This document shows positions 49,059 to 59,626 of a stretch of DNA of 64,000 nucleotides, piece by piece. The DNA is taken from positions 265,875 to 329,874 of the forward strand of contig NZ_JAGSPI010000006.1 of NCBI RefSeq assembly GCF_020381325.1, written 5' to 3'. Source of the DNA: Providencia vermicola (GTDB taxonomy: Bacteria; Pseudomonadota; Gammaproteobacteria; Enterobacterales; Enterobacteriaceae). The notes beneath the pieces were generated by a model that did not search any database, had not been told where the DNA came from, and worked only from the letters and a program-made list of their open reading frames with translations. How positions within the stretch are numbered: the first letter of the stretch is position 1; each line of letters opens with the position of its first letter. The position numbers were made by a program, and so were the translations under genes.

Positions 49059-49726
49059 TGGCTAACCTCCCCATATTTGAATGGAACTCGGTACATTTTG
49101 GGGTGAGTACCGAGTGCGATTTTGAATCGATAAGTAGGTTTTTCCTTTAACATCAAAGAAATATCACTTTTTGGATCATCTAAATTACCAAATGTAAGTG
49201 CTTTGGTTGGGCAAGATTCAACACAAGCAGGTTGCTTGCCATTTTTTAGATTGGTTTTTCGACAAAAATCGCATTTATCCGCTGTTTTATTGACAGGATG
49301 AATAAACCGCACACGGTAAGGGCATGCCGCGATACAATATTGGCAGCCCACGCATAAGTCAGGATTGACATCAACAATGCCTGTCGTTTTATCGATAAAA
49401 GAAGCGCCTGTTGGACAGACATCGACACAAGGTGCACTTTCGCAGTGTTGGCATGAATGGCGAAAGAAGCGATATTTGATATCTGGGAACTGGCCGATGG
49501 GTTCACTACGAATAATGGTTAACCGTGAAACTCCCTCTGGGACTTGGTTAACCTCACGACACGCATCCATGCATGCCGTACAGCCGATACACAAATTTTC
49601 ATCGTGGATCATGCCGTAGCGAACGCCGTCTATTTTCATGGTATTCGCTAGAGTTTGGCCAGCTATTCCTCCTACCGCCGCCAGTGCTCCTGAATAAATA
49701 ATGAATTGACGACGAGAACAACTCAT
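49055..49726 (-). CDS. nrfC: NrfC, Tat-exported 4x[4Fe-4S] protein
   Basis: 223 residues. Twin-arginine signal [17 protein letters not shown], then four ferredoxin-type clusters: [35 protein letters not shown] and CDFC...CVESC. Forms the electron link between membrane NrfD and the pentaheme NrfB. Overlaps nrfB by four bases. Confidence 0.95.
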   Translation of the reverse strand: MSCSRRQFIIYSGALAAVGGIAGQTLANTMKIDGVRYGMIHDENLCIGCTACMDACREVNQVPEGVSRLTIIRSEPIGQFPDIKYRFFRHSCQHCESAPCVDVCPTGASFIDKTTGIVDVNPDLCVGCQYCIAACPYRVRFIHPVNKTADKCDFCRKTNLKNGKQPACVESCPTKALTFGNLDDPKSDISLMLKEKPTYRFKIALGTHPKMYRVPFKYGEVSQ

Positions 49727-50292
49727 GGCTGCTCCTTACGCAATTTCACCGCTGCTGGGTTGAAAGCAGGGTTATCGCGCTGCTCAGAGTGGCAATCAAC
49801 ACAAATCTTCACCTTGCCTTTATCGGTCAGTACCTTCATCGTATCTTGTTTTGGATGGAGGTCATGGCAACTGGCACAGGCCACTTTTGTCACGTGGACA
49901 TCATGGGGCCAGAACGCTTTTTGCAGTTGCTCTGGTAGGTGACAGGATAAACAGACGCTGTTTTGCTGTTCCACGTTGTACATTGGGTTGTTGAAGCGCA
50001 TAACATCTTTTACGCCTTCTCGATGATCAGGCCCAGGATTACCGTGGCAGTTGGTGCAAGTCACTGGTAAGTTATTGTTTGGATTGACCACTTCTGAGTG
50101 CGTGCCGTGCATGCCTTCTTTGTCTGGTTTGTGGCAATCTAAGCATGCGCTATCAGCGCTGCGTTGCTGTGTGACAACCCAACGGCCATCAGCATTTTCC
50201 TCAGCAATTTGAGGCGTAGCGGAGGCGGCAGCTGCCCATAATAAGCCTGTTGCCAGCACCCCAGCAGTGAATAACGAACGTAGTACGCTCAT
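49723..50292 (-). CDS. nrfB: NrfB, pentaheme cytochrome c electron donor to NrfA
   Basis: 189 residues from the ATG at 50292 (GGAG upstream; E. coli 188). Sec signal peptide [21 protein letters not shown], then five CXXCH motifs: CLDCH, CTNCH, CLSCH, CASCH and CVDCH. Periplasmic electron carrier. 48 bp after nrfA. Confidence 0.95.
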   Translation of the reverse strand: MSVLRSLFTAGVLATGLLWAAAASATPQIAEENADGRWVVTQQRSADSACLDCHKPDKEGMHGTHSEVVNPNNNLPVTCTNCHGNPGPDHREGVKDVMRFNNPMYNVEQQNSVCLSCHLPEQLQKAFWPHDVHVTKVACASCHDLHPKQDTMKVLTDKGKVKICVDCHSEQRDNPAFNPAAVKLRKEQP

Positions 50293-50340
50293 AATTACTC
50301 CATTGGTTGTATTGCCCCTTATCATTGGGGCAAGTGACGG

Positions 50341-51780
50341 TTATTTGGCTAATAGGTCATTTTTACGAGCTTGTTCATCCCACTGTGGCACAACAGTTTT
50401 TAAGAACTCTTGTTTCTCAGCATTGATTTTTTGCATATCTAAACCAATGGCTTTTTGTGCTTTTTCTTTGGTGGAAATGTCTGGGATGGCAATTTCATGG
50501 GTGATGCCTTTCGAACCGAGCAAACGAGCAAGTTTGGTGCGTGCATCAGCGGCTTTATCCATTGCGCCACCTAACATACGCAAACCTTCATCAGGCGCAT
50601 GCATATGGATACCGTGAGACGCAATCGCTAAGTCCCAGCGCCATTGTGCATGGCGAATGTCGGTTAAGATTGGTTTCATTTCGTCTTCGGTTGCACCCGC
50701 ATCCCATGCGGCTTTTGCCTCAAAGTGAGCACGAACTAACTGATCTTCCGCTTTGATTTTCATTTCTTGGATAGCGTGTTTACGCTCTGCGACGACATCT
50801 TGCAGCTGTTGTTTACTTTGTGTGTGGCAGTTGCTGCAAGTTTGCTCGAAATTATCGAACGGATTACCAATTTTATGGCTGGTATACAGTTCGCCTTTTT
50901 CGTTTTGTAGTTTCGGCATGTGGCAATCAATACAAGTCACATTATTTTTGCCATGAATACCTGCACTCCAGGTCTCATATTCAGGGTGCTGTGCTTTTAA
51001 CATTGGTGCTTTGGATAGTGAGTTTGTCCAATCAGAAAAACCAATGTTGTCATAGTACACTTCCATATCTTCAACTTTGATTCCGTTATCCCACGGGAAT
51101 TTAACGGATTTTTTGTCGCCAGAGAAATAGTACTCAACGTGACATTGACCACACACCATGGACTGTTGGTCGAAACGACTGGCTTTATCGAAGGGTTTGC
51201 CAATGGTTTCCATTGCGCGCTCTGCATAAGGGCGTGTCAGAGTTAGCTCGGGTTTCCCTTTCGCAAAGTCAGGGGAATCAGTTTTGTGGCAGTCACCGCA
51301 ACCGAGAACGTTAACGACTTCTGGGCCACCTTTTGCCCATTTGCCTTCAAAATACCCATCTTCACCATGCTCTTGGATAAGCCTTGCAACATCGGGGCTT
51401 TTACAGCTCCAGCAAGCCATTGGTAATGGGCCATCTTGTGCATCTTTTGGTGCACCTGTGCGCAATGTTTCACGCACGTCAATGATGGCATACGCATGGC
51501 CTCTCGGTTTGTTATAGTCACGGGAGAATGGGTATCCCGCCCAAAGAACGACTAAACGCGGGTCTTCTGCGAGGGCATCTTCGCGGTTTGCTTGTTCAGA
51601 AGTTGCTCGCCAAGAGTGATATTGGTCTGGGTGAGCGGCTTCGAAAGTTTCATTTCGTGTATTTATTGTGGAGGTACCATCCTTAGTTGGAGTAGGGGTT
51701 TGTGCATGAACAGAGGTAAAGAGAAATATTCCTGCCACTAGACTCAGTAAGCACAGTACATTATTTCTTATGTTTGCCAT
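50341..51780 (-). CDS. nrfA: NrfA, ammonia-forming cytochrome c nitrite reductase
   Basis: 479 residues with a Sec signal peptide. Five heme sites: the catalytic CWSCK, then CGDCH, CGQCH, CIDCH and CSNCH. The catalytic-site and calcium segments GQCHVEYYF and [13 protein letters not shown] are also conserved. Reduces nitrite to ammonium with six electrons in the periplasm. First gene of a six-gene operon; a likely FNR site lies about 190 bp upstream of its start. Confidence 0.97.
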   Translation of the reverse strand: MANIRNNVLCLLSLVAGIFLFTSVHAQTPTPTKDGTSTINTRNETFEAAHPDQYHSWRATSEQANREDALAEDPRLVVLWAGYPFSRDYNKPRGHAYAIIDVRETLRTGAPKDAQDGPLPMACWSCKSPDVARLIQEHGEDGYFEGKWAKGGPEVVNVLGCGDCHKTDSPDFAKGKPELTLTRPYAERAMETIGKPFDKASRFDQQSMVCGQCHVEYYFSGDKKSVKFPWDNGIKVEDMEVYYDNIGFSDWTNSLSKAPMLKAQHPEYETWSAGIHGKNNVTCIDCHMPKLQNEKGELYTSHKIGNPFDNFEQTCSNCHTQSKQQLQDVVAERKHAIQEMKIKAEDQLVRAHFEAKAAWDAGATEDEMKPILTDIRHAQWRWDLAIASHGIHMHAPDEGLRMLGGAMDKAADARTKLARLLGSKGITHEIAIPDISTKEKAQKAIGLDMQKINAEKQEFLKTVVPQWDEQARKNDLLAK

Positions 51781-51960
51781 AAAAAGGGCCTCGAGTAATG
51801 TGAGCCAACCATCCCTTCATTTTTCGAGCAACTATTTTAGGAGGTATATCAGCTCGAACGATTTTGGGTATTTTTTGTTATATAGGTTTGATAGCAAGTT
51901 GATGGATGCTATCAAGACATTGCCAACTTATATGTGTAACAAAAAACCACACAAAAAATA

Positions 51961-51974
51961 TTGTTTTTGATCAA
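51961..51974 (-). promoter_or_regulatory. FNR-like site upstream of nrfA
   Basis: Plus strand TTGTT-TTTG-ATCAA; minus strand TTGAT-CAAA-AACAA. Nine of ten consensus half-site bases match TTGAT-N4-ATCAA. Centred at about 51967; an FNR site at -41.5 would place the transcript start near 51926 and give a leader of about 145 bases. FNR control of nrf is established in E. coli. Confidence 0.6.
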
Positions 51975-52158
51975 AAGATAATTTGGATTAAAGAAATAGA
52001 ATGCAGATAAATAATAAATACGGAGTATTAAAGAAACTGCTATAGTTATTAATGGCTAGTTTTAAACTGATCGTTTAGGGTAATTATTTAGTAATGATTC
52101 TTATTTTTACCAATACAATTTGTTTTATTTAGTTATTTGATTTTTAAGAATAATATTA

Positions 52159-52172
52159 TTGGTTGTAATCAT
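52159..52172. promoter_or_regulatory. FNR-like site between nrf and nap
   Basis: TTGGT-TGTA-ATCAT, eight of ten consensus bases. Nearly equidistant from both start codons, so its target is unclear. Confidence 0.35.
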
Positions 52173-52260
52173 TTTTATATTTCGCAAAGTAAAATAAGAA
52201 ATAAATCGTGCGTAATATCAAAAAACTTGCAATTATTTTTTTCTAAAATGACATTGAATC

Positions 52261-52276
52261 TACCACTTTAGTGGTA
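52261..52276. promoter_or_regulatory. NarL/NarP 7-2-7 binding site
   Basis: TACCACT-TT-AGTGGTA is a perfect inverted pair of heptamers with the 2-base spacing preferred by NarP and NarL; each half matches TACYYMT at six of seven positions. The arms extend to 8 bp with the flanking C and G. Confidence 0.65.
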
Positions 52277-52464
52277 GTTTTTGGTGTTAATTTAAACTTG
52301 GAACATTAAAACTCACGATTAAATTAAATATCTATATTGAATGATTGTTAAAAAATAATTAAAAAACTGTCGGTATTCCCTATTTTTAGTCATTTTGATG
52401 TTCAAAAGTTATCAAGAATTCGAATGCGGTGATTTTCAGTTGTAAGCGGTGTTATTACTCCTTT

Positions 52465-52480
52465 TACCTACTTGGTAGTA
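52465..52480. promoter_or_regulatory. Second NarP-like 7-2-7 site near napF
   Basis: TACCTAC-TT-GGTAGTA, halves matching TACYYMT at six and five of seven positions, with an extra single heptamer TACTCCT at 52456-52462 that matches fully. About 120 bp upstream of napF. Confidence 0.4.
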
Positions 52481-52591
52481 TGTATTTTTCTAACCTCTAT
52501 CGTTAATATTTCTCATAAATAATACACATATAAAAACTGCGGTTTATCAGTACTTTTTTACGATTTTGTTGGCAATGTAAAGGAAATCAAC

Positions 52592-53083
52592 ATGGTTGAT
52601 CTCACCCGTCGGGGAGTATTAACTGGTGCGTGGCGTAATGCGGCGCCAGTGGTTCGACCGCCATGGAGTGGTAGTGAAGCGCACTTTATTGAAAAGTGTA
52701 CCCGCTGCAATGCTTGTGTAGAAAGTTGTGAAACAACAATTTTACACGCTGGCGCAGGTGGGTACCCTGTTGTCGATTTTAAACGTGGCGAATGCACCTT
52801 TTGCTACGCGTGTGCGACTGCCTGCCCTGAACCTATTTTCCTGCCACAACAAACCCAACCTTGGGATATCACCGTTTCTATCGGTCAGAACTGCCTTGCG
52901 TTTAAATCTATCGAATGTCGCCGTTGCCAAGACAGTTGTGAGCCTGAAGTTATCTCTTTTCGTCCGTCACTGGCAGGTATTTACCAGCCAAAAATAGAAA
53001 CACAAGGCTGTACAGGCTGTGGTGCCTGTGTTGCAGGCTGCCCTGTATCAGCCATTACCGTGGAGCATGAACATGCACAGTAA
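52592..53083 (+). CDS. napF: NapF, ferredoxin-type maturation protein for NapA
   Basis: 163 residues (E. coli 164) with four Fe-S motifs: CTRCNACVESC, CTFCYACATAC, CRRCQDSC and CTGCGACVAGC. Cytoplasmic; in the known system it interacts with NapA before export and helps assemble its cluster. AAGGAAAT precedes the start. First gene of napFDAGHBC, in the E. coli order. Confidence 0.95.
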   Translation: MVDLTRRGVLTGAWRNAAPVVRPPWSGSEAHFIEKCTRCNACVESCETTILHAGAGGYPVVDFKRGECTFCYACATACPEPIFLPQQTQPWDITVSIGQNCLAFKSIECRRCQDSCEPEVISFRPSLAGIYQPKIETQGCTGCGACVAGCPVSAITVEHEHAQ

Positions 53084-53351
53084 ATATCAAGTGTGCAGTT
53101 TGATTGTACAAATAAAAAGCGAACGAATGTCTGCTGTGACCGAAAAAATAAATCAGTTTCCGAACTGTGAAGTGGCGATTAGCGCCCCTGAAAATGGAAA
53201 ACTGATTGTCGTTGTTGAAGGGCAAGGCAGTAAAACGTTGTTAGATACTATTGATTTAGTACGCGATATCGAAGGTGTGCTAGATGTTTCGCTGGTGTAT
53301 CACCAGCAGGATGAGCAAGGTGAGGAAGATTATGAAACTCAGTCGTCGTAG
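53073..53351 (+). CDS. napD: NapD, Tat-signal chaperone for NapA
   Basis: 92 residues from the ATG at 53073, chosen because it has GGAG seven bases upstream and matches the E. coli start (MH-x-x-x-QVCSLVVQ); an ATG six bases earlier is too close to that site. Conserved [19 protein letters not shown] and [12 protein letters not shown]. Binds the twin-arginine signal of NapA in the cytoplasm. Overlaps napF by 11 bases and napA by 20. Confidence 0.94.
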   Translation: MHSKYQVCSLIVQIKSERMSAVTEKINQFPNCEVAISAPENGKLIVVVEGQGSKTLLDTIDLVRDIEGVLDVSLVYHQQDEQGEEDYETQSS

Positions 53352-55818
53352 CTTTATGAAAGCCAATGCGATAGCGGCCGCTGCTGCGGCGGCAGGTATT
53401 GGCACCCCCAGTATTGCCAAAGCGGTCGTCGGCCAACAAGAAAGCATTAAATGGGACAAAGCCCCTTGCCGTTTTTGCGGTACAGGTTGTGGCGTCCTTG
53501 TTGGCACTCAAAATGGCCGTATTGTTGCGAGCCAAGGTGACCCTGAAGCCCCTGTAAACCGTGGCCTGAACTGCATCAAAGGCTATTTTTTACCGAAAAT
53601 CATGTACGGAAAAGACCGTTTAACGCAGCCAATGTTGCGCATGAAAGACGGCGAATATGACAAAAATGGCGAGTTCACACCAATTACGTGGGAACAAGCG
53701 TTTGATGTCATGGAAGAAAAAGTTAAAACCACTTTAAAAGAAAAAGGGCCAGAAGGGATCGGCATGTTCGGTTCAGGCCAATGGACTGTTTGGGAAGGTT
53801 ATGCAGCCTCTAAACTGTTTAAAGGTGGTTTTCGTTCTAACAACTTAGACCCGAACGCGCGTCATTGTATGGCGTCAGCGGTAGTGGGTTTTATGCGTAC
53901 TTTTGGTATGGATGAACCGATGGGTTGTTATGATGATATTGAGCACGCAGATGCTTTTGTTCTGTGGGGTTCAAACATGGCGGAAATGCACCCGATTTTA
54001 TGGTCGCGTATTACTAACCGCCGTTTATCTAACCCAGATGTACGTGTTGCGGTGTTGTCTACGTTTAAACACCGTAGCTTTGAACTTGCCGATAACGGCA
54101 TTGTATTTACGCCGCAGTCTGACTTGGTGATCCTGAACTATATTGCGAATTATATTATTCAAAATAATGCAGTTAATCAGGACTTTCTGGATAAACACGT
54201 TAACCTACGTCGCGGTGCAACAGATATCGGTTATGGCTTACGTCCAACTCACCCATTAGAAAAAAGCGCGAAAAATGCAGGTTCTGATGCCTCTGAACCA
54301 ATGACATGGGACGAATATAAAGCCTTTGTTGCGGAATACACCTTAGACAAAACCGCGGAAATGACCGGGGTACCAAAAGACCAGCTAGAAGAGTTAGCGA
54401 AGCTGTATGCGGACCCGAAAACCAAAGTGGTTTCTTACTGGACTATGGGCTTTAACCAGCACACCCGCGGAGTTTGGGCAAATAACCTTGCGTATAACCT
54501 GCACTTATTGACGGGTAAAATCTCTCAGCCGGGCTGTGGTCCTTTCTCCTTAACAGGCCAGCCATCAGCCTGTGGTACCGCGCGTGAAGTGGGGACGTTC
54601 TCACACCGTTTACCTGCAGACATGGTGGTCACTAACGAAAAACACCGTGAAAAAGTGGAAGGTGTTTGGGGATTACCTGCGGGCACAATCCCAGAAAAAG
54701 TCGGTTTACACGCCGTTGCACAAGACCGTGCCTTAAAAGACGGGAAGCTGAATTTCTACTGGGTAATGTGTAATAACAACATGCAAGCGGGCCCAAATAT
54801 CAACGAAGAGCGCATGCCAGGGTGGCGCGACCCGCGTAACTTTATCGTGGTATCTGACCCATACCCAACTGTCAGTGCATTGGCTGCCGACTTAATCTTA
54901 CCTACCGCAATGTGGGTCGAGAAAGAAGGGGCTTACGGTAACGCAGAACGTCGTACCCAGTTTTGGCGCCAACAAGTTCAAGCGCCAGGGGAAGCAAAAT
55001 CTGACTTAATGCAGATGGTGCTATTCTCTAAACGCTTTAAAACGGATGACGTGTGGCCTGAAGAGTTACTGGCGAAAAAACCAGAACTACGCGGTAAAAC
55101 CTTGTATGACGTGTTATTTGCCAACGAAGCTGTCACCAAATTCCCAGTGACAGAGTTAGCAGAAGACCAATTAAACGATGAATCCCGTGAGTTAGGCTTT
55201 TATTTACAAAAAGGCTTATTTGAAGAATACGCAGGTTTTGGTCGTGGACATGGTCATGACTTAGCAGACTTTGATGCTTACCACAAAGCTCGCGGTATCC
55301 GTTGGCCGGTGGTGGATGGCAAAGAAACCCAGTGGCGTTATAGCGAAGGAAATGACCCTTACGTTAAAGCGGGTGAAGGCTATCAATTCTACGGTAAACC
55401 TGATGGCAAAGCGGTTATTTTTGCACTGCCGTTTGAACCCGCTGCAGAAGCGCCAGATAAAGAATACGATTTGTGGTTATCAACAGGGCGTGTTCTTGAA
55501 CATTGGCATACTGGCAGTATGACGCGTCGTGTGCCTGAGCTTCACCGTGCTTTCCCTGAATCATTAGTGTTTATGCATCCACTTGATGCGAAAGATCGTG
55601 GATTACGTCGTGGCGACAAAGTCAAAGTGGTTTCTCGCCGTGGTGATGTGACAACGATTGTTGAAACTCGCGGCCGTAATAGACCACCAAAAGGTTTGGT
55701 GTACATGGCGTTCTTCGATGCAGCGCAATTAGTGAACAATTTAACACTGGATGCGACTGACCCACTTTCGAAAGAAACGGACTACAAAAAATGTGCCGTT
55801 AAACTGGAAAAGGTGTAA
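53332..55818 (+). CDS. napA: NapA, periplasmic nitrate reductase catalytic subunit
   Basis: 828 residues, the E. coli length, from the ATG at 53332 with GAGGAAG upstream; longer frames do not fit the Tat signal. Twin-arginine motif SRRSFMK at residues 4-10, [4Fe-4S] site [13 protein letters not shown] with a fourth Cys in [11 protein letters not shown], and the molybdenum-ligand Cys in [13 protein letters not shown]. Bis-MGD domains follow, ending [10 protein letters not shown]. Reduces nitrate to nitrite in the periplasm with electrons from NapB. Confidence 0.98.
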   Translation: MKLSRRSFMKANAIAAAAAAAGIGTPSIAKAVVGQQESIKWDKAPCRFCGTGCGVLVGTQNGRIVASQGDPEAPVNRGLNCIKGYFLPKIMYGKDRLTQPMLRMKDGEYDKNGEFTPITWEQAFDVMEEKVKTTLKEKGPEGIGMFGSGQWTVWEGYAASKLFKGGFRSNNLDPNARHCMASAVVGFMRTFGMDEPMGCYDDIEHADAFVLWGSNMAEMHPILWSRITNRRLSNPDVRVAVLSTFKHRSFELADNGIVFTPQSDLVILNYIANYIIQNNAVNQDFLDKHVNLRRGATDIGYGLRPTHPLEKSAKNAGSDASEPMTWDEYKAFVAEYTLDKTAEMTGVPKDQLEELAKLYADPKTKVVSYWTMGFNQHTRGVWANNLAYNLHLLTGKISQPGCGPFSLTGQPSACGTAREVGTFSHRLPADMVVTNEKHREKVEGVWGLPAGTIPEKVGLHAVAQDRALKDGKLNFYWVMCNNNMQAGPNINEERMPGWRDPRNFIVVSDPYPTVSALAADLILPTAMWVEKEGAYGNAERRTQFWRQQVQAPGEAKSDLMQMVLFSKRFKTDDVWPEELLAKKPELRGKTLYDVLFANEAVTKFPVTELAEDQLNDESRELGFYLQKGLFEEYAGFGRGHGHDLADFDAYHKARGIRWPVVDGKETQWRYSEGNDPYVKAGEGYQFYGKPDGKAVIFALPFEPAAEAPDKEYDLWLSTGRVLEHWHTGSMTRRVPELHRAFPESLVFMHPLDAKDRGLRRGDKVKVVSRRGDVTTIVETRGRNRPPKGLVYMAFFDAAQLVNNLTLDATDPLSKETDYKKCAVKLEKV

Positions 55819-55824
55819 TTGCTC

Positions 55825-56535
55825 ATGCCCCAGAAAACTAATCCTAACAAGGTTAAGTCCCAGAACAGTCGCCGTCGCTTTTTGCGTGACGTAGGTCGCG
55901 CAGCGGCTGGTTTAGCGGCTGTTGGTGTGGTACTGGGGCTTCAGCAACAAACCTCCCGAGCGAGTGGAGTCAGACTTCGCCCGCCGGGTGCGCTAAATGA
56001 AGCTGCATTTGCCAGTGCCTGTGTGCGCTGCGGTCAATGCGTTCAAGCCTGCCCTTATGACATGTTGAAATTAGCGACATTGGCATCGGGGCTGGCAGCG
56101 GGAACACCGTATTTTATCGCCCGTGAAAACCCGTGTGAAATGTGTGAAGACATTCCATGTGCAAAAGTGTGCCCAAGTGGCGCGCTGGATAAAGACATTG
56201 AGTCTATCAATGATGCGCGTATGGGCTTGGCTGTGTTACTTGACCAAGAAAACTGTCTGAATTTCCAAGGGTTACGTTGCGATGTGTGTTACCGCGTTTG
56301 CCCGCTTATTGACGAAGCAATCACATTGGAGCTTGAGCAGAATCATCGAACAGGTAAACACGCGCGTTTTTTACCAACGGTAAACAGCAATTATTGCACG
56401 GGGTGCGGTAAGTGCGAGCAAGCTTGTGTGTTGGAAGAAGCGGCTATCAAAGTGTTGCCAAGAGACTTGGCGAAAGGTGAATTAGGCCATCATTACCGTT
56501 TTGGTTGGCTGGAGGGAAACAATGGCAAATCGTAA
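55825..56535 (+). CDS. napG: NapG, Tat-exported 4x[4Fe-4S] quinol dehydrogenase subunit
   Basis: 236 residues from the ATG at 55825; an upstream TTG adds two codons only. Twin-arginine segment [15 protein letters not shown]. Clusters: [43 protein letters not shown] and [11 protein letters not shown]. With NapH forms an alternative quinol dehydrogenase feeding NapC. Six bases after napA; overlaps napH by 14. Confidence 0.95.
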   Translation: MPQKTNPNKVKSQNSRRRFLRDVGRAAAGLAAVGVVLGLQQQTSRASGVRLRPPGALNEAAFASACVRCGQCVQACPYDMLKLATLASGLAAGTPYFIARENPCEMCEDIPCAKVCPSGALDKDIESINDARMGLAVLLDQENCLNFQGLRCDVCYRVCPLIDEAITLELEQNHRTGKHARFLPTVNSNYCTGCGKCEQACVLEEAAIKVLPRDLAKGELGHHYRFGWLEGNNGKS

Positions 56536-57385
56536 ACGCGACGCCGGACGTGAAGCTCAGGCAAAAAAAGGGTGGTGGCAGAGCCACAAATGGTTGGTGT
56601 TAAGGCGTGTCAGCCAATTATTGGTGCTAGCGATGTTTTTGAGTGGTCCATGGTTTGGTGTGTGGATCTTACACGGAAACTATAGCAGTAGCTTATTGTT
56701 AGACACAGTGCCATTGACCGACCCGCTGATTACATTAGAGAGCTTAGCAAGTGGTTACTTACCAGGGATCTCTGCGCTGATCGGTGCCGCTATTGTGTTC
56801 GGTGTATATGCGCTATTAGGTAAACGCATTTTTTGCAGTTGGGTTTGCCCTGTTAATCCAATAACTGACGCCGCAGCATGGCTGCGCCGTAAGTTTGACT
56901 TGAACCAATCCGCCACCATTCCACGCTACATTCGTTATGTGTTGCTGGTGGTGATTTTAGTGGGGTCAGCGGTGACAGGCACGTTATTGTGGGAATGGCT
57001 AAATCCAGTCTCATTAATAGGGCGCAGCTTAATTTTCGGTTTTGGAAGTGGTGCATTAGTTTTAGTTGCGCTGTTTTTATTCGATTTATTGGTAGTGGAA
57101 CATGGTTGGTGCGGTCACCTTTGCCCATTAGGCGCACTATATGGTGTCGCAGGTTGTAAGGGCGCACTGGTCGTCACGGCGGTGAATAAAAAAGACTGTA
57201 GCCGCTGTATGGATTGTTTCCACGTTTGTCCGGAGCCGCAAGTGTTGCGTGCACCGGTTCTCGATAAACAAGCCCCAGCACTGATTTCTGACAAGGACTG
57301 TATCACTTGCGGTCGTTGTATCGATGTCTGTTCTGAGGATGTTTTTAAAATAACACTACGATGGAGCTCGGGAGCTAAATCATGA
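56522..57385 (+). CDS. napH: NapH, membrane Fe-S quinol dehydrogenase subunit
   Basis: 287 residues, the E. coli length, from the ATG at 56522 (TGGAGGGAAAC upstream). Four membrane segments, cytoplasmic-side cysteine motifs CSWVCPVNP and CGHLCPLGA, and two [4Fe-4S] motifs near the C-terminus, [11 protein letters not shown] and [11 protein letters not shown]. Oxidises quinol together with NapG. Its stop overlaps the napB start (ATGA). Confidence 0.95.
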   Translation: MANRKRDAGREAQAKKGWWQSHKWLVLRRVSQLLVLAMFLSGPWFGVWILHGNYSSSLLLDTVPLTDPLITLESLASGYLPGISALIGAAIVFGVYALLGKRIFCSWVCPVNPITDAAAWLRRKFDLNQSATIPRYIRYVLLVVILVGSAVTGTLLWEWLNPVSLIGRSLIFGFGSGALVLVALFLFDLLVVEHGWCGHLCPLGALYGVAGCKGALVVTAVNKKDCSRCMDCFHVCPEPQVLRAPVLDKQAPALISDKDCITCGRCIDVCSEDVFKITLRWSSGAKS

Positions 57386-57831
57386 AAAATTCAGTCCTGA
57401 AAAAGACGCTAAGCCGCGCAATCGCAGGTATGGTCTTTGTTGTCAGTGGTCTAGTTTGGGCTGCTAATGGTGTCGATTTGACGCAATCACCAGAAGTGTC
57501 TGGTACGACTGAGGGAAGTATTCATATTCCTAAAGAGCAAGAAAGAATGGCACTAAACTATGTGAACCAGCCGCCGATGATCCCACATAGCGTTGAGGGT
57601 TACCAAATTACCACCAACACGAACCGTTGTTTACAATGCCACGGCGTTGAAAACTACCGTACCACAGGTGCGCCGCGTGTGAGTCCCACACATTTTATGG
57701 ATGCAACTGGGAAAGTGTTGGGTGAAGTCGCACCAAACCGTTATTTCTGTTTACAGTGTCATGTACCGCAATCGGATACGCCAGCAATCATTGATAACAC
57801 ATTTACCCCATCCAAAGGTTTTGGGAAATAA
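57382..57831 (+). CDS. napB: NapB, diheme cytochrome c subunit of nitrate reductase
   Basis: 149 residues (E. coli 149). Signal peptide around residues 1-27, then NQPPMIPHSVEGYQIT, and two heme sites, CLQCH in NRCLQCHGVENY and in FCLQCHVPQSD. Passes electrons from NapC to NapA. Nine bases before napC. Confidence 0.96.
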   Translation: MKNSVLKKTLSRAIAGMVFVVSGLVWAANGVDLTQSPEVSGTTEGSIHIPKEQERMALNYVNQPPMIPHSVEGYQITTNTNRCLQCHGVENYRTTGAPRVSPTHFMDATGKVLGEVAPNRYFCLQCHVPQSDTPAIIDNTFTPSKGFGK

Positions 57832-57840
57832 GGGGGAATT

Positions 57841-58479
57841 ATGGCAAATAATAACGAAAAACCAACAACGGGCGATAAGCCAAAGAAAAAAGGCTTATTT
57901 GGGCTGATTGGACGCGTATGGCAGTGGTGGCGTAGGCCAAGCCGCTTGGCATTGGGCACATTACTGCTGATAGGTTTCGTCAGTGGCGTGATCTTCTGGG
58001 GGGGATTTAACACAGGTATGGAGATGGCGAATACAGAAGAGTTTTGTATTAGCTGCCACGAAATGCGTGAAAATGTCTATGAAGAATATATGGATACGAT
58101 TCACTATACTAACCGTAGTGGTGTTCGCGCAACTTGCCCAGATTGTCACGTACCTCACGAATTTGGCCCTAAAATGGTGCGTAAAATCCAAGCCAGCAAA
58201 GAATTATACGGGAAAATTTTTGGCATTATCGATACACCGCAAAAATTTGAAGATCACCGTTTAGCGATGGCGCAAAGTGAATGGCGGCGTATGAAAAACA
58301 ATGACTCGCAGGAGTGCCGTAACTGCCACAACTTTGAGTATATGGACTTCACTGCACAAAAAGGGGTGGCTGCCAAAATGCATGACCAAGCGGTTACGGA
58401 GGGTAAAACCTGTATAGATTGCCATAAAGGGATAGCACATAAGCTTCCTGATATGCGTGAAGTCGAGCCAGGTTTTTAA
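57841..58479 (+). CDS. napC: NapC, tetraheme membrane-anchored quinol dehydrogenase
   Basis: 212 residues. Cytoplasmic N-terminus, one membrane helix ([20 protein letters not shown]), then four CXXCH sites: CISCH, CPDCH, CRNCH and CIDCH. NapC/NirT family; oxidises menaquinol and reduces NapB. Last nap gene, followed by a hairpin rather than by ccmA as in E. coli. Confidence 0.96.
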   Translation: MANNNEKPTTGDKPKKKGLFGLIGRVWQWWRRPSRLALGTLLLIGFVSGVIFWGGFNTGMEMANTEEFCISCHEMRENVYEEYMDTIHYTNRSGVRATCPDCHVPHEFGPKMVRKIQASKELYGKIFGIIDTPQKFEDHRLAMAQSEWRRMKNNDSQECRNCHNFEYMDFTAQKGVAAKMHDQAVTEGKTCIDCHKGIAHKLPDMREVEPGF

Positions 58480-58540
58480 TTTGGAGTCATCGTTTTATGA
58501 TTGGTTATCTAAATGAATTATAAGTGATGATCACGAAATA

Positions 58541-58572
58541 GGCTGATTATGCGTAAGAGTATAATCAGCCTA
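58541..58572 (+). terminator. Hairpin after napC
   Basis: Perfect 11-bp arms AGGCTGATTAT / ATAATCAGCCT with a 10-base loop, 60 bases past the napC stop. The T-tail is poor, so read-through into ccm is possible. Confidence 0.65.
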
Positions 58573-58676
58573 AGTTATATTTGTGTTAAATCAATATCTT
58601 TGCTTTTTTAATGTGTATTGTATGATGCTGTCACTCAGCATTTACTAACAATATAATAAATCAGGGTAATTAAACT

Positions 58677-59417
58677 ATGTGGAAAAAGCTTCATCAACTT
58701 GCCATCCCCGTTAACCTTTACCGGTTATGTGGGTATCTAGTACCGTGGTTTATTATATTAAGTGTGATTTGTTTAGCAGCAGGGTGGGTTTGGGGCTTTG
58801 GTTTTGCACCAACCGATAAAGTGCAAAGCGAGAGTTACCGCATTATGTATATTCATGTGCCTGCTGCGATGTGGTCAATGGGGATTTATGCCACGATGGC
58901 TATCACGGCCTTTATTGGGCTAGTGTGGCAGATGAAAGTGTCGGAGCTGGCGATTGCCGCAATGGCTCCAGTTGGCGCGGTCTTTACTTTCATTGCATTA
59001 GTCACTGGCGCGACATGGGGTAAGCCGATGTGGGGCGCTTGGTGGGTGTGGGATGCGCGTTTAACCTCTGAATTAATTCTATTTTTTCTGTATGTGGGCG
59101 TTATTGCGCTATGGCATGCATTTGATGATCGCCGTACCGCGGGTAAAGCGGCTGCTATTTTAGTGTTAATTGGTGTGATTAATTTACCTATCATTCATTA
59201 TTCTGTTGAATGGTGGCAAACGCTGCATCAGCCGTCGACACGTATGCAAGAAAGTATCAACCCAGCGATGCGCACACCACTGCGCTTAGCTATCTTTGGG
59301 TATCTATTCTTATTTATCTCTTTAACACTCATTCGCTTACGTAATCAGTTATTGATCCTCGAACGTAACCGCCCTTGGGTGCTCGATATTGTGAAAAAAG
59401 GAGGGCGCCTTAAATGA
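58677..59417 (+). CDS. ccmC: CcmC, heme delivery protein of cytochrome c maturation
   Basis: 246 residues (E. coli 245) with six membrane helices and the WWD motif WGKPMWGAWWVWDARLTSELIL, flanked by conserved periplasmic histidines (IHVPAAMW, HYSVEWW). Loads heme onto CcmE. It opens the ccm operon here; ccmA and ccmB, which precede it in E. coli, are absent. A 197-bp gap after napC should hold a promoter; TTGCTT and TATGAT at 58601 and 58622 are only 15 bp apart. Confidence 0.95.
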   Translation: MWKKLHQLAIPVNLYRLCGYLVPWFIILSVICLAAGWVWGFGFAPTDKVQSESYRIMYIHVPAAMWSMGIYATMAITAFIGLVWQMKVSELAIAAMAPVGAVFTFIALVTGATWGKPMWGAWWVWDARLTSELILFFLYVGVIALWHAFDDRRTAGKAAAILVLIGVINLPIIHYSVEWWQTLHQPSTRMQESINPAMRTPLRLAIFGYLFLFISLTLIRLRNQLLILERNRPWVLDIVKKGGRLK

Positions 59418-59626
59418 CCAGCGCATTTGCATCTTGGAGCGATTTCTTTGCGATGGGAGGCTATGGTTTTTATGTTTGGTTGGCGGTGGCGCTGACCTTA
59501 ATCCCTATATTGCTACTCTGTGTGCATACCGTTATCCAACGAAAAATGATCATTAATGCCATTATTCAACAGCAAGCTCGCGAACAAAGACAAAAAACCG
59601 CAAGAGCGCGTAGGGGGGAGATGTGA
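59414..59626 (+). CDS. ccmD: CcmD, small membrane subunit of the CcmCDE complex
   Basis: 70 residues (E. coli 69): [36 protein letters not shown] with a single membrane helix followed by a basic tail (RARRGEM). Aids release of holo-CcmE. Overlaps ccmC and ccmE by four bases each. Confidence 0.93.
   Translation: MTSAFASWSDFFAMGGYGFYVWLAVALTLIPILLLCVHTVIQRKMIINAIIQQQAREQRQKTARARRGEM

Larger units (their letters stand above)
51781..52591. promoter_or_regulatory. nrfA-napF divergent control region
   Basis: 811 bp, very AT-rich, with no convincing gene on either strand. Besides the FNR site near nrfA it holds a second FNR-like dyad (52159-52172) and two NarL/NarP-type 7-2-7 inverted heptamers (52261-52276 and 52465-52480). 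A TATAAA box at 52529-52534 could be the napF -10 element. One region may thus let oxygen, nitrate and nitrite set the levels of both reductases together. Confidence 0.6.

Noticed and set aside
52398..52416. Possible FNR site near TTGATGTTC...TTATCAA
   Set aside because: The two half-sites are not separated by four bases; no dyad with FNR geometry.
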